Part shown: positions 25,246-33,899 of the stretch, piece by piece | How the letters are laid out: every line of letters begins with the position of its first letter | Numbering within the stretch: the first letter of the stretch is position 1 | NCBI RefSeq assembly: GCF_015351075.1 | Contig: NZ_JADKRS010000002.1 | Location: 310,001 to 374,000 of the forward strand | DNA length: 64,000 nucleotides | Origin: Clavibacter sp. VKM Ac-2873 | GTDB taxonomy: Bacteria > Actinomycetota > Actinomycetes > Actinomycetales > Microbacteriaceae | Direction: 5' to 3' | The notes under the pieces: generated by a model | Seen by the model: the letters and a program-made list of their open reading frames with translations, nothing else | Told to the model about the DNA's origin: nothing | The model's database searches: none | Program-made: the position numbers and the translations under genes

Positions 25246-26420
25246 GGCTGCTCCACCGCCAGGATCGCCGTGATGGTGGTGCCTCGGCCGGGCGCGCTGT
25301 CGACGGTGAGCGTGCCGCCGAGCTGCCCGACGCGTTGCGCCATCGCGCGGAGGCCGAACGAGTCGGACGCGCCGGCGTCCGCGGCCACCCGGGCCGGGTC
25401 GAAGCCCGCCCCGTCGTCGCGCACCGTGAGCGTCGCGTGGGTGGCCGTGACCGCGAGGCCGATCTCCACGACGCTCGCGTCGGCGTGCTGCGCGACGTTC
25501 GCGACGGCGCCCTGCGCGATGCGCAGCAGGGCCGTCTGCGCGTCCATCGGCAGCGGCGACTCGAGCGGCGGCACGGCGACGTCGATGCGGAGACCCTCGC
25601 GGCGCCACTGCGCGCTCAGCCGACCGAGCGCCGCGGCGAGCCCCGCGTCGAGCGACGGTGGCGCGAGCTCCCGGATGAACCGGCGCGTGTCGGCGAGCCC
25701 GTCGGCCGCGGTCGCCCGGGCCAGGCGGATGTGGTCGAGGCCCGGCCGATCCCCGTCCGCCGCCTCGGCCGCGTGCAGCAGCATCTGGATGCTGCTGAGG
25801 CCCTGCGCGACGGTGTCGTGGATCTCCCGGGCGAGCCGCGCGCGCTCCGTCAGCACCCCCTGCTCCCGCTCGGTGGCGGCGAGGAGGTCGCGCGTGGCGA
25901 TGAGCTCCGCGAGGAGCGCCTCCCGCTCGGCGGACTCCCGCGCGAGCGCCCGGTAGCCGAGGCCGATGAGCAGGGCGACGCCCGCGCCGACGAGCGGGCC
26001 GATCACGCCGCCGATGGTGAAGCCGCCGTGCAGCCCGAGCGCCACCACGGCGACGAGCGTCGCGACGACCACGGCGATCGGCCCGGTTCCCCGCGGCAGC
26101 GCGTGCAGGTAGAGGAAGAAGAGCGGGAAGACGAGGTAGGCCGCGTCCGGCACCAGCACGAGGAGCGCGATCCACGCGGCGGTGAGCGCGGTGATCCACA
26201 GGGCGCCGACCGCGGCCCGGCGCGACTCGCGCACCAGCCGCACCCGGGCGCCGAGCAGGTACAGCACGGCGAACGCGGCGGCGAGCGCCAACGCGGGGCC
26301 CGTGCGCGGGGAGTCCGCGACGAGCACGCGCACCACCACGAGCGCGAGCAGCGCGGCGACGAGCACGTGCAGTCCTGTGCGGAGCCCCACGAACACGGGG
26401 GAGAGGGTGCTGTGGGCCAT
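25242..26420 (-). CDS. NarL-type sensor histidine kinase (HisKA_3)
   Basis: 392 residues. About six hydrophobic segments fill residues 10-185, forming a membrane sensor. A coiled linker leads to the HisKA_3 dimerisation helix with His in LAREIHDTVAQGLSSIQML. A HATPase domain follows with VANVAQHADAS, DDGAGFDP and GLRAMAQRVGQLGG. The start is ATG at 26420, preceded by AGGGGAC. It overlaps its regulator gene by 4 bp and is divergent from an FtsX-like permease gene. Confidence 0.92.
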   Translation of the reverse strand: MAHSTLSPVFVGLRTGLHVLVAALLALVVVRVLVADSPRTGPALALAAAFAVLYLLGARVRLVRESRRAAVGALWITALTAAWIALLVLVPDAAYLVFPLFFLYLHALPRGTGPIAVVVATLVAVVALGLHGGFTIGGVIGPLVGAGVALLIGLGYRALARESAEREALLAELIATRDLLAATEREQGVLTERARLAREIHDTVAQGLSSIQMLLHAAEAADGDRPGLDHIRLARATAADGLADTRRFIRELAPPSLDAGLAAALGRLSAQWRREGLRIDVAVPPLESPLPMDAQTALLRIAQGAVANVAQHADASVVEIGLAVTATHATLTVRDDGAGFDPARVAADAGASDSFGLRAMAQRVGQLGGTLTVDSAPGRGTTITAILAVEQP

Positions 26421-26454
26421 GTCCCCTGGAGCGTACGGCGGCGCGCGGGGGATC

Positions 26455-26570
26455 GGATCCATCGAAAGTGGGAAGCAGGGAGCGAACCTCTCCCCGATGG
26501 ATGCGCGGAGCCCGACGGCGAGGCTGATCACGGCGGTGGGGAGGGACCCCGGCGCCGGAAGGATCCATCG
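26455..26570. promoter_or_regulatory. repeated GGATCCATCG in the divergent kinase/ABC intergenic region
   Basis: GGATCCATCG occurs at 26455-26464 and again at 26561-26570, touching the permease GTG. An inverted copy CGATGGAT lies at 26495-26502. The three copies could bind the adjacent NarL-type regulator. GGATCC is common in this genome, which weakens the case. Confidence 0.3.
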
Positions 26571-27667
26571 TGTTCGTCGCCTGGCGTGATCTCCGATTCG
26601 CCCGGGGGAGGTTCGTGCTCATCGGCGCGGTCGTCGCCCTCATCACCCTGCTCGTGGGGTTCCTCGCGGGCCTGACCGGTGGGCTCGCCGCCCAGGACGT
26701 GTCGGCCGTGCTCGGCCTCCCCGGGGACCGGCTCGTGCTCGCGCAGCCGGACACCGGGCAGCCGTCGTTCGCCCAGTCGTCGCTCGACGAGGCCACGGTC
26801 GCCGCCTGGCGCGGCACCGCCGGGGTCACGGCCGTGACGCCCATCGGCATCGCGCAGGGCCGGGCGACCGTGCCGGGAGCGGATGGGGGAGCGGACGCGG
26901 ATGCCGTCGGCGTCGCCCTCTTCGGGGTCCCGCATGGCGCGCCCGCCTCCACGGTCACCGACCTGGCTCCCTCCGCGGACGACGAGGTCGGGCTGTCGTC
27001 GGAGGCGGCCCACGCGCTGCACGCGGCCGTCGGCGACCGGATCACGATCGCGGGCGCCGCCTACGACGTCGCCTCGATCGGCGGCGACGCCTCCTACAGC
27101 CACACCCCCGTCGTCGCGCTCACGCCGGACGCGTGGGCGGACGCCGACGAGCGGCTCGGCGGCGACGGCGACGCGACCGTGCTCGCCGTCTCCGGATCCC
27201 CGGACTGGGCCGCCACCGCGAGCGCCACCCGCACCTCCGCGTCGCCCGCTCTCGCGAGCCTCGGCGCGCTCGAGACCTTCAAGTCGGAGATCGGGTCCCT
27301 CGCGCTCATGATCGCGATGCTCTTCGGCGTCTCCGCCCTCGTCGTCGGCGCGTTCTTCACCGTGTGGACCATGCAGCGCGCGGGCGACGTCGCCGTCCTG
27401 AAGGCGCTCGGCGCGTCCGACGCGTCCCTCGTCCGCGACGCGCTCGGCCAGGCGCTCGTCGTCCTGGTGCTGGGCATCGGCGTCGGGATGGCCGCGGTCG
27501 TCGGCCTCGGCACGCTCGCCGGCGGCGCCCTCCCGTTCCTCCTGAGCCCGCTCACCACCCTCCTGCCGGCCGCCGCCATGGCCGTCCTCGGGCTCGCCGG
27601 CGCCGCCGTCGCGCTCCGCACCGTCACCCACGCCGACCCCCTCACCGCACTCGGGAGCAACCGATGA
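26570..27667 (+). CDS. FtsX-like ABC transporter permease
   Basis: 365 residues: TM1 at about 15-38, a large extracytoplasmic MacB-like domain (about 40-245), then three TM helices (about 248-275, 300-330 and 335-355). The membrane part carries MQRAGDVAVLKALGASDASL, the FtsX/MacB coupling motif, and it ends DPLTALGSNR. GTG at 26570 follows GGAAGGA. It overlaps the ATPase gene by ATGA. It is probably an exporter of a peptide, lipid or antimicrobial under control of the adjacent two-component system. Confidence 0.9.
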   Translation: MFVAWRDLRFARGRFVLIGAVVALITLLVGFLAGLTGGLAAQDVSAVLGLPGDRLVLAQPDTGQPSFAQSSLDEATVAAWRGTAGVTAVTPIGIAQGRATVPGADGGADADAVGVALFGVPHGAPASTVTDLAPSADDEVGLSSEAAHALHAAVGDRITIAGAAYDVASIGGDASYSHTPVVALTPDAWADADERLGGDGDATVLAVSGSPDWAATASATRTSASPALASLGALETFKSEIGSLALMIAMLFGVSALVVGAFFTVWTMQRAGDVAVLKALGASDASLVRDALGQALVVLVLGIGVGMAAVVGLGTLAGGALPFLLSPLTTLLPAAAMAVLGLAGAAVALRTVTHADPLTALGSNR

Positions 27668-28395
27668 TCCACCTCGACGACGTCACCCTCACCTTCCCCG
27701 ACGGGGACTCCCGCGTCACCGCGGTCGACCACGTCACCCTCACGGCGCCCGCGGGCGTGGTCACCGGGATCACCGGGCCCTCCGGATCCGGCAAGTCGTC
27801 GATCCTCGCGGTCGCCGCCACGCTCATCCGGCCCGATTCCGGCCGCGTGCTCATCGGCGACGTCGACGCCGCGACCCTCAGCAAGAAGGAGGCGACCGCG
27901 CTGCGGCGGGACGGCATCGGGATCGTGTTCCAGCAGTCGAACCTCGTGCCGTCGCTCACGGCCCGGGAGCAGCTGCTGGTGATGGCGGAGCTCGGCGGCG
28001 GCGGCGGCGGATCCGCCCGGCGTCGCGCCGTGCGTCGCCGCGCCGACGCCCTGCTGGACGCGGTGGGCCTCGCCGACCACGCCGGCAAGCGGCCCGCGCA
28101 GCTGTCCGGCGGGCAGCGGCAGCGCGTCGCGATCGCCCGCGCCCTCGTGAACGACCCGTCCGTCCTCCTCGTCGACGAGCCCACGAGCGCGCTCGACCAG
28201 GAGCGCGGCGCGGAGATCATGGACCTCATCGCCCAGCTCAGCCACCAGCAGGGCACCGCGACCCTGCTCGTCACCCACGACCTCGTGCACCGCGCCGCGC
28301 TCGACCGGCTGGTCCGCGTCGTGGACGGGCGGATCGCGGAGGTCGAGGAGCCGGACGCCGCGCGGGCGGCAGGGGCGGTCGGGGCCGCGCGCTGA
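27664..28395 (+). CDS. ABC transporter ATPase of the MacB/LolD type
   Basis: 243 residues with Walker A GPSGSGKSS (about 39-47), Q-loop FQQSNL, signature LSGGQRQRVAIARAL, Walker B VLLVDEPTSALD and H-loop VTHDL. A glycine run (ELGGGGGGS) with a basic stretch lies between the Q-loop and the signature. It pairs with the upstream FtsX-like permease, with which it overlaps by 4 bp. Confidence 0.94.
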   Translation: MIHLDDVTLTFPDGDSRVTAVDHVTLTAPAGVVTGITGPSGSGKSSILAVAATLIRPDSGRVLIGDVDAATLSKKEATALRRDGIGIVFQQSNLVPSLTAREQLLVMAELGGGGGGSARRRAVRRRADALLDAVGLADHAGKRPAQLSGGQRQRVAIARALVNDPSVLLVDEPTSALDQERGAEIMDLIAQLSHQQGTATLLVTHDLVHRAALDRLVRVVDGRIAEVEEPDAARAAGAVGAAR

Positions 28396-28583
28396 CCCGC
28401 GTGGGCGTCGCCGCGCGGGCGTGGCGCGGGGCGACGCACGGATCCCGCACAGCCGACCCGAGGATCCTCCTGCGCACGCATGCGGGACATCGCGGGCCGC
28501 CGTCCACCGCGCACCGCCATGATGGGCGCCTGGCCATCCTCCGAGCGAGGTGGCCACCCGCGCATCGAGATCGGAGCACCGCC

Positions 28584-29720
28584 ATGTCCCACGACGTCGA
28601 GCCCACGCCGGGCGAGCCCGTGCCCGCCGCCCCGCACGCCGACCGCGCGGCCCAGCGCGGCGTCACCTCCGGCGTCCTGCTCGCGGCCGAGTGGTCGTGG
28701 CGCCTGCTCGTCATCGGCATCGCGGTGGCGGCGGCCGTGTGGATCCTCGTCGCGGTCAAGGAGGTGGTCATCCCGTTCCTCATCGGCCTCCTCGTCTGCG
28801 CGCTGCTCGAGCCGCTCGTGGGCGCGCTGCGGAAGCGCCGGTGGCCGGCCTGGGTCGCGATCACGTCGACGCTGCTCGGCACCGCGGTCGTCATCTCGGG
28901 GCTCGTGCTCCTGCTCATCACGCAGATCCGCACGGGCATCCCCACCCTGCAGCGGGAGGCGATGGAGCGGTTCGAGTCCGTCCGCGACCTGCTCGCGCAG
29001 CCGCCGTTCAACGTGGTGCCGTCCGACTACGACGCGCTGCTCGCCTCCGCGGGCAAGGCCCTCGAGAACAGCCGCGAGGCGCTCCTCACCGGTGCGCTCG
29101 ACGCGGGGCTCGGCGTCGGGCACCTCGTCACGGGCGCGCTGCTCGCCTTCTTCACCATCGTCATCGTGCTCATCGACGGGCGCGGCATCTGGCGCTTCGT
29201 GGTGTCCGTCTTCCCCCGTCGCGCGCGCCCGGCGATCGACGGCGCGGGCCGCGCGGGCTGGGGCACGCTCTCCGCCTTCACGCGCGTGCAGATCTTCGTC
29301 GCGGCCGGCAACGCGGTCGGCATCGGCATCGCCGCGTGGCTCCTCGGGCTCCCGCTCGCCGTCCCCATCGCCGTCCTCGTCTTCCTCGCGTCGTTCATCC
29401 CGGTGGTCGGCGCCATCGTGTCGGGGGCGTTCGCGGTGGTCATCGCGCTCGTGTTCGTGGGGCCGCTGCAGGCGGTGATCATGCTGGTCGCCGTCGTCGG
29501 CGTGCACCTGCTCGAGTCGCACGTGCTGCAGCCGCTCGTGATGGGCGGGGCCGTGCACGTCCACCCGCTCGCCGTGGTGCTGTCCGTGGCCGCCGGCTCC
29601 TACGTCGGCGGCGTCGCCGGCGCCCTGTTCGCGGTGCCCCTCGTCGCCACCCTCAACGTGATGGTCCGGTACATCGCGGGCGGCAGCTGGAAGGCCACCA
29701 CCCCCGCCGTAGGATCGTAG
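28584..29720 (+). CDS. AI-2E family (TqsA/YdiK-like) membrane transporter
   Basis: 378 residues with about eight TM helices: two tight N-terminal helices, a soluble segment (about 115-195), then the C-terminal bundle with FVAAGNAVGIGIAAWLLGLPLA, shown in part, and FLASFIPVVGAIVSGA, LLESHVLQPLVMGGAVHVHPL. The PLVMG and HPL motifs are typical of the family. Substrates range from AI-2 to Na+/H+ antiport, so none is assigned. ATG at 28584 has a weak SD (GGAGCACC). The frame is open upstream to 28401, but the start gives the usual N-terminus. Confidence 0.88.
   Translation: MSHDVEPTPGEPVPAAPHADRAAQRGVTSGVLLAAEWSWRLLVIGIAVAAAVWILVAVKEVVIPFLIGLLVCALLEPLVGALRKRRWPAWVAITSTLLGTAVVISGLVLLLITQIRTGIPTLQREAMERFESVRDLLAQPPFNVVPSDYDALLASAGKALENSREALLTGALDAGLGVGHLVTGALLAFFTIVIVLIDGRGIWRFVVSVFPRRARPAIDGAGRAGWGTLSAFTRVQIFVAAGNAVGIGIAAWLLGLPLAVPIAVLVFLASFIPVVGAIVSGAFAVVIALVFVGPLQAVIMLVAVVGVHLLESHVLQPLVMGGAVHVHPLAVVLSVAAGSYVGGVAGALFAVPLVATLNVMVRYIAGGSWKATTPAVGS
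29711..29716 (+). promoter_or_regulatory. candidate -10 box TAGGAT for glpX
   Basis: TAGGAT lies inside the end of the preceding gene, about 63 bp before the glpX start. It could start a transcript with a ~55-nt leader containing the GGGAGGA SD. Confidence 0.3.
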
Positions 29721-29778
29721 GGACGCACCTGCGGAGTCGACGGAGCCGCCCGCGCACGTATCTACGGGAGGACCCCAC

Positions 29779-30765
29779 ATGACCGAGGAGAACTACTCGA
29801 ATCCGGATCGCAACCTCGGGATGGAGCTCGTCCGAGCCACCGAGGCCGCGGCCATCCGCTCCGCCCCCTTCATCGGCAAGGGCGACAAGAACGCCGCCGA
29901 CGGCGCCGCGGTCGACGCGATGCGCAAGTTCCTCGGCACCGTCGCCTTCGACGGCCTCGTCGTCATCGGCGAGGGCGAGAAGGACGAGGCGCCGATGCTC
30001 TTCAACGGCGAGCACGTCGGCAACGGCTTCGGCCCCGCGTGCGACATCGCGGTGGATCCCATCGACGGCACGAGCCTCACCGCCGCCGGCCGCATGAACG
30101 CCCTCTCCGTCATCGCGGTGAGCGACCGCGGCAGCATGTTCGACCCGTCCGCGGTCTTCTACATGGACAAGCTCGTCACCGGCCCCGAGGGCCGCGGCGT
30201 CGTCGACCTCGACCGCCCCATCGGCGACAACATCCGCGCGCTCGCCGAGGCCAAGGGCCTCGCGGTCGAGGACATGCAGGTCGCGGTGCTCGACCGGCCG
30301 CGGCACGCCGACCTCATCGCGCAGATCCGCCAGGCCGGCGCATCCACCCGCCTCCTGCTCGACGGCGACGTCGCCGGCGGCATCAACGCGGCCCGCCCCG
30401 ACTCGCGCATCGACATGTGCGTCGGCATCGGCGGCACCCCCGAGGGCATCATCACGGCGTGCGCGATCAAGGCGCTCGGCGGCGTGCTCCTCTCGCGCCT
30501 CGCGCCCAAGGACGACGCCGAGCGGCAGCGGGCGGTCGACGCGGGCCACGACCTCGACCGGATCCTCGACCAGGACGACCTCGTCACGGGCGACAACGCG
30601 TACTTCGTCGCCACCGGCGTCACCGACGGCGCGCTCGTCGCGGGCGTCACCCGGCACCGCGGCATGATCCGCACCTCGAGCATCGTGCTCCGCTCGCACT
30701 CGGGCACCATCCGCCGCGTCGAGGCCGACCACCTCGTCTCCAAGTGGTACAGCCCCGCCAGCTGA
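29779..30765 (+). CDS. glpX: class II fructose-1,6-bisphosphatase
   Basis: 328 residues, normal length for GlpX. It removes the 1-phosphate of fructose-1,6-bisphosphate in gluconeogenesis. Metal and substrate residues appear in IGEGEKDEAPML, DIAVDPIDGTSLTA, DRPRHADLI, GGIGGTPEGIITA (as VGIGGTPEG) and the C-terminal HRGMIRTSSIVLRS. GGGAGGA gives a clear SD. The next gene follows 35 bp later in the same direction. Confidence 0.96.
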   Translation: MTEENYSNPDRNLGMELVRATEAAAIRSAPFIGKGDKNAADGAAVDAMRKFLGTVAFDGLVVIGEGEKDEAPMLFNGEHVGNGFGPACDIAVDPIDGTSLTAAGRMNALSVIAVSDRGSMFDPSAVFYMDKLVTGPEGRGVVDLDRPIGDNIRALAEAKGLAVEDMQVAVLDRPRHADLIAQIRQAGASTRLLLDGDVAGGINAARPDSRIDMCVGIGGTPEGIITACAIKALGGVLLSRLAPKDDAERQRAVDAGHDLDRILDQDDLVTGDNAYFVATGVTDGALVAGVTRHRGMIRTSSIVLRSHSGTIRRVEADHLVSKWYSPAS

Positions 30766-30800
30766 CCCGATCCGAGCCGTCCCCGCCGAGCCGACCCGCC

Positions 30801-31706
30801 ATGACCCGCACCCGCCGCAGCCTGCTGTCCCGCCTGGTCCCGCCCGTGATCGCGGTCGTCGGCGGGCAGGGCGAGTTCGCGTCTCCCGCGCGCACGATGG
30901 GCGGCGCGCATCGGCGCGTGGTCCGGCCGCGGGGCTTCGCGCCGCCGCCGCTGCTCCGCGGGGTGCGGGTGACCGCCCGGATCCAGGGCGGCTGGCGCGT
31001 CTACGAGGTGGTCCCCACGGGTCCCGCCTCGCGGCGTCGCGCGCTCTACGCGCACGGCGGCGGCTGGACCCACGAGATCAGCCCGTTCCACTGGTGGCTC
31101 GTCGCGGGGCTCGCCCGGCGCACGGGCACGACCTTCACCGTGCCCATCTACCCGCTCGTCCCGTCGGCCACGGCCGCCGAGGTCGTCGAGCGCACGGCGG
31201 ACCTCGCGGAGCAGCTCGTGACCGAGGTGGGCCCGGGCGACGTCACGCTGATGGGCGACTCGGCCGGCGGGCAGATCGCGCTGTCCACCGCGATGGCCCT
31301 CCGTGACCGGGGCGTGCCCGCGCCGCGCGACGTGGTGCTGCTGTCGCCCGCGCTCGACCTGTCCTTCACGGATCCGCTCATCGCCCGCATCCAGCCGACC
31401 GATCCCTGGCTCGCGGTCGACGGCATGCGCGCCGCCGTCGAGTCGTGGCGCGGCGACCTGCCGCTGGAGGACCCGCGGGTCAGCCCCCTGCACGGGTCGC
31501 TCGCGGGGCTCGGTCGCGTGACGGTCTTCTCGGGCACGCACGACATCCTCTTCGCCGACGCGCGCGCCTTCGCGCGGAAGGCGGACGCGGTCGGGCATCC
31601 CGTGCGGATCCACGTCGAGCCGAACCTCCTGCACGTGTACGCGCTCATGCCCATCCCCGAGGGCGCCCGCGCGCGCGACGCGATGGTGGAGCTCCTCCTC
31701 GCCTGA
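30801..31706 (+). CDS. alpha/beta-hydrolase of the HSL/steryl acetyl hydrolase type
   Basis: 301 residues with the HGGG oxyanion motif (YAHGGGWTHE, about 75-84), nucleophile elbow MGDSAGGQIAL, catalytic Asp in SGTHDILFADA and His in PNLLHVYALMP. This is the layout of the hormone-sensitive-lipase group of carboxylesterases. The N-terminus is basic and hydrophobic (TRTRRSLLSRLVPPVIAVVGG), so the protein may be membrane associated. ATG at 30801 is chosen because it follows the glpX stop by 35 bp; the frame continues open upstream inside glpX. Confidence 0.88.
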   Translation: MTRTRRSLLSRLVPPVIAVVGGQGEFASPARTMGGAHRRVVRPRGFAPPPLLRGVRVTARIQGGWRVYEVVPTGPASRRRALYAHGGGWTHEISPFHWWLVAGLARRTGTTFTVPIYPLVPSATAAEVVERTADLAEQLVTEVGPGDVTLMGDSAGGQIALSTAMALRDRGVPAPRDVVLLSPALDLSFTDPLIARIQPTDPWLAVDGMRAAVESWRGDLPLEDPRVSPLHGSLAGLGRVTVFSGTHDILFADARAFARKADAVGHPVRIHVEPNLLHVYALMPIPEGARARDAMVELLLA

Positions 31707-31721
31707 CGCGGGGCATCGGCC

Positions 31722-31727
31722 TAGCGT
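31722..31727 (+). promoter_or_regulatory. -10 box TAGCGT for the guanidine exporter
   Basis: TAGCGT predicts a start near 31734, leaving room for a complete riboswitch before the SMR gene. Confidence 0.45.
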
Positions 31728-31751
31728 GGGGAGTGGGCGCCCACCGCGCTC

Positions 31752-31794
31752 CCGGACGAGGGATCAGTACCCGGAACGCGACAAGACTGGCCGC
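31752..31794 (+). promoter_or_regulatory. guanidine-III riboswitch (ykkC-III)
   Basis: The conserved blocks of this class occur in order: CCGGACGAG (31752-31760), GTACCCGG (31767-31774) and GACAAGAC (31780-31787) followed by TGGC. They lie immediately before an SMR exporter gene, the classical context. CTCCC (31749-31753) can pair with the SD GGGAG (31796-31800) and shares bases with the P1 strand, so guanidine binding would free the SD and turn translation on. I did not confirm every pseudoknot pair. Confidence 0.87.
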
Positions 31795-31805
31795 AGGGAG
31801 CAGCC

Positions 31806-32129
31806 ATGTCGTGGATCGTCCTCATCGTGTCCGGGGTGCTCGAGGCCGTCTGGGCCACGGCCCTCGGCAGGTCCGCCGGCTTCACGAAGGCCGGGCCGAC
31901 GCTCGTGTTCGCCGTCGCCGTCGTGCTGAGCATGGTCGGGCTCGCGTACGCGATGCGCGAGATCAGCACGGGCACCGCGTACGCCGTGTGGGTCGGCATC
32001 GGCGCGGCGCTCACCGTGACCTACGCGATCGTCACCGGATCCGAGCCGGCGAGCGTCGTGAAGGTCCTGCTGCTGCTCGGCCTGGTCGGCTGCGTGGTGG
32101 GCCTCAAGGTGGTCGACTCCGGGCACTGA
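31806..32129 (+). CDS. gdx: SMR-family guanidinium exporter (Gdx/SugE type)
   Basis: 107 residues with four TM helices. Glu13 in LEAVWATALGRSAGFTK is the essential proton/substrate carboxylate of SMR proteins, and the WATAL and GFTK context fits the Gdx subtype rather than EmrE. Control by a guanidine-III riboswitch supports guanidinium export. SD GGGAG precedes the ATG by 5 bp. It appears as a single gene, although many Gdx genes are accompanied by a second subunit or urea carboxylase. Confidence 0.93.
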   Translation: MSWIVLIVSGVLEAVWATALGRSAGFTKAGPTLVFAVAVVLSMVGLAYAMREISTGTAYAVWVGIGAALTVTYAIVTGSEPASVVKVLLLLGLVGCVVGLKVVDSGH

Positions 32130-32197
32130 GCGACGCCAGGCGCATCGACGGCCCCCTCGTCGCGACGGAGCGGCGACGCGCCCGCACGCCCACGCGC

Positions 32198-32227
32198 GGA
32201 CGCCCGCGCTCGAGAGCGCGGGCGTCC
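32198..32227. terminator. 13-bp stem with CGAG tetraloop between convergent genes
   Basis: GGACGCCCGCGCT and AGCGCGGGCGTCC pair perfectly. The hairpin lies between gdx and the convergent ice-binding-like gene and can end both transcripts. Confidence 0.8.
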
Positions 32228-32258
32228 GGTCATGCGGTCGTGCGGTCGAGCGGCACGG

Positions 32259-33353
32259 TCAGTGGCGTCGGCGGCGGGTCCGCACGGCGATGACCGCGAC
32301 GATGCCGGCCGCGAGGGCCGCTGCGCCCAGGGCGAGCTCGATGACGAGGCGCGCCCCGTCGCCACCGGTGCGGGGGAGGTGACCCGAGGGCGGCGGCACG
32401 TCGCCGGGCGGGGTGCTGGACGTCGGCACGCCGGAGGTGGGCGACGGCGTCGGCGTGGATCCGCCGGTCGAGCCGCCGGTGCCGCCGCCGGTGGATCCGC
32501 CGGGCGGGGTGGGCGACGGCGCCGGCGTCGACGAGGGCGCCGGTGTCGGGGTGACGACCGGGGTGGTGCCGGAGCCGATGGGCGACGTGGTGGTGCCGCA
32601 GGTGGAGGAGATGAACGCGTCGTCGTCGAGGGTGACCGAGCCGTTGCGGGCGAGCGCGCGCCCGTCGACCGTGGCACCCGTGCCGACCGAGACGCTCGTG
32701 AGCGCGAGGATCGTGCCCGCGAAGCCGGAGTTCGTGCCGAGCGACGCGGAGCTCGAGACCTGCCAGAACACGTTGCAGGCCTGGGCGCCGTTGACGAGCG
32801 ACACCCGGCTGCCGGAGCCGGTGGTGAGCGACGACGGGGCCTGGATGACGAAGACGGCCGACGGGTCGCCCTGCGCGTCGAGCGTGACCGTGCCGGTGAG
32901 GCCGAGCGGGCCGGCCGCCGTGTACACGCCGGGGGTGAGGGTGGATCCGACGAGGTCGGCGGGCACGGCGGCGGTGGTGGGCCGGCCCGCCGCGTCGTCG
33001 TATGCGGTGGTGAGGTCGGACTGCGCCTGGCCGGCCGCGGCGTCGGCCGCGTGCGTGGCGCCGCCGACGACGCCGGGCGGGAAGCCCGTGACGGCGGCGG
33101 ACGGGCTGGTGCCGAGATCCGCCGAGAGGGTGGTGGGGCCGGTGTTCGTGACGCCCTGGCCGGCGAGCACCGAGTACGTCGCGGCGGTGCCGAGGCCCAC
33201 GGTGGCGGTGGCGGCGAAGGCGCTCGCCGGGGCGAGGAGGGCGGCGCCGAGGCCGGAGGCGGCGACGGCCGCGACGGCCAACGAGGCGATGGCGAGGGAT
33301 CCTGACCGGGTCCGACGGGATGAGGACGTGCAGGCGTGGCGCGACTGGTGCAT
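32259..33353 (-). CDS. ice-binding-like (DUF3494) surface protein with LPxTG anchor
   Basis: 364 residues: a long signal peptide (about 1-48, ending ASAFA), then an ice-binding-like beta-helix domain (about 50-255) opening VGLGTAATYSVLAGQGVTNTG and containing GTIDG-type repeats such as FAGTILALTSVSVGTGATVDGRALA (shown in part). A Pro/Ser/Thr/Gly linker (about 262-320) and a sorting signal LPRTGGDG with a TM helix and RTRRRRH tail follow. It is therefore sortase-anchored. DUF3494 proteins bind ice or act as adhesins; which applies here is unknown. ATG at 33353 gives a typical signal peptide. Confidence 0.9.
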   Translation of the reverse strand: MHQSRHACTSSSRRTRSGSLAIASLAVAAVAASGLGAALLAPASAFAATATVGLGTAATYSVLAGQGVTNTGPTTLSADLGTSPSAAVTGFPPGVVGGATHAADAAAGQAQSDLTTAYDDAAGRPTTAAVPADLVGSTLTPGVYTAAGPLGLTGTVTLDAQGDPSAVFVIQAPSSLTTGSGSRVSLVNGAQACNVFWQVSSSASLGTNSGFAGTILALTSVSVGTGATVDGRALARNGSVTLDDDAFISSTCGTTTSPIGSGTTPVVTPTPAPSSTPAPSPTPPGGSTGGGTGGSTGGSTPTPSPTSGVPTSSTPPGDVPPPSGHLPRTGGDGARLVIELALGAAALAAGIVAVIAVRTRRRRH

Positions 33354-33440
33354 GGACAGCTCTCGTCGAAAGGGTTGGCGGGCGGAACCGCGACCGTACC
33401 GAGGTGCGGTCATCGCGCGTGCGCCGATTCCACAGGCGGT

Positions 33441-33446
33441 TACGGT
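33441..33446 (+). promoter_or_regulatory. -10 box TACGGT, leaderless GNAT gene
   Basis: TACGGT ends 6 bp before the GTG at 33453; no SD can fit. Confidence 0.5.
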
Positions 33447-33452
33447 GTGGGG

Positions 33453-33875
33453 GTGACCCGCCTGGCCGACGAGATCCCCGCCCGCGATGAGCTGCTCGAC
33501 CTGTACGGATCCGTCGGCTGGAGCGTCTACACGCGCGACCCCGAGCGGCTCGAGCGGGCGCTCGCCGGATCCGCCCTCGTCGCGACCGCGCGCGACGCCG
33601 GGGGCCGGCTCGTCGGGCTCGTGCGCACCGTGGGCGACGGGGTGTCGATCTGCTACGTGCAGGACCTCCTCGTGCGGCCCGAGCGCCAGCGCGCCGGGAT
33701 CGGCCGTGCGCTCCTCGAGCACGTCCGCGCGGGCCAGCCGGCCGGCGTCCTCCTCGTGCTCACCACCGACGCGGGCGGCACCGAGGACGGCGACCGGTCG
33801 CACCCCTTCTACCGCTCGCTCGGCTTCGCGCCGCACGGCGAGGAGGGGCTCGCGGCGTTCTCGCTGCGGGTGTGA
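33453..33875 (+). CDS. GNAT-family N-acetyltransferase
   Basis: 140 residues with the acetyl-CoA binding loop VRPERQRAGIGRALLEHV (about 72-89), beta strand SICYVQDLLV, and HPFYRSLGF near the C-terminus, which is the usual alpha-4/beta-7 region. The substrate is unknown. The start is set by the leaderless promoter; the frame is open further upstream. It is divergent from the ice-binding-like gene. Confidence 0.87.
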   Translation: MTRLADEIPARDELLDLYGSVGWSVYTRDPERLERALAGSALVATARDAGGRLVGLVRTVGDGVSICYVQDLLVRPERQRAGIGRALLEHVRAGQPAGVLLVLTTDAGGTEDGDRSHPFYRSLGFAPHGEEGLAAFSLRV

Positions 33876-33899
33876 CGCCGGCGCTCCCGGGCCGCGTCG

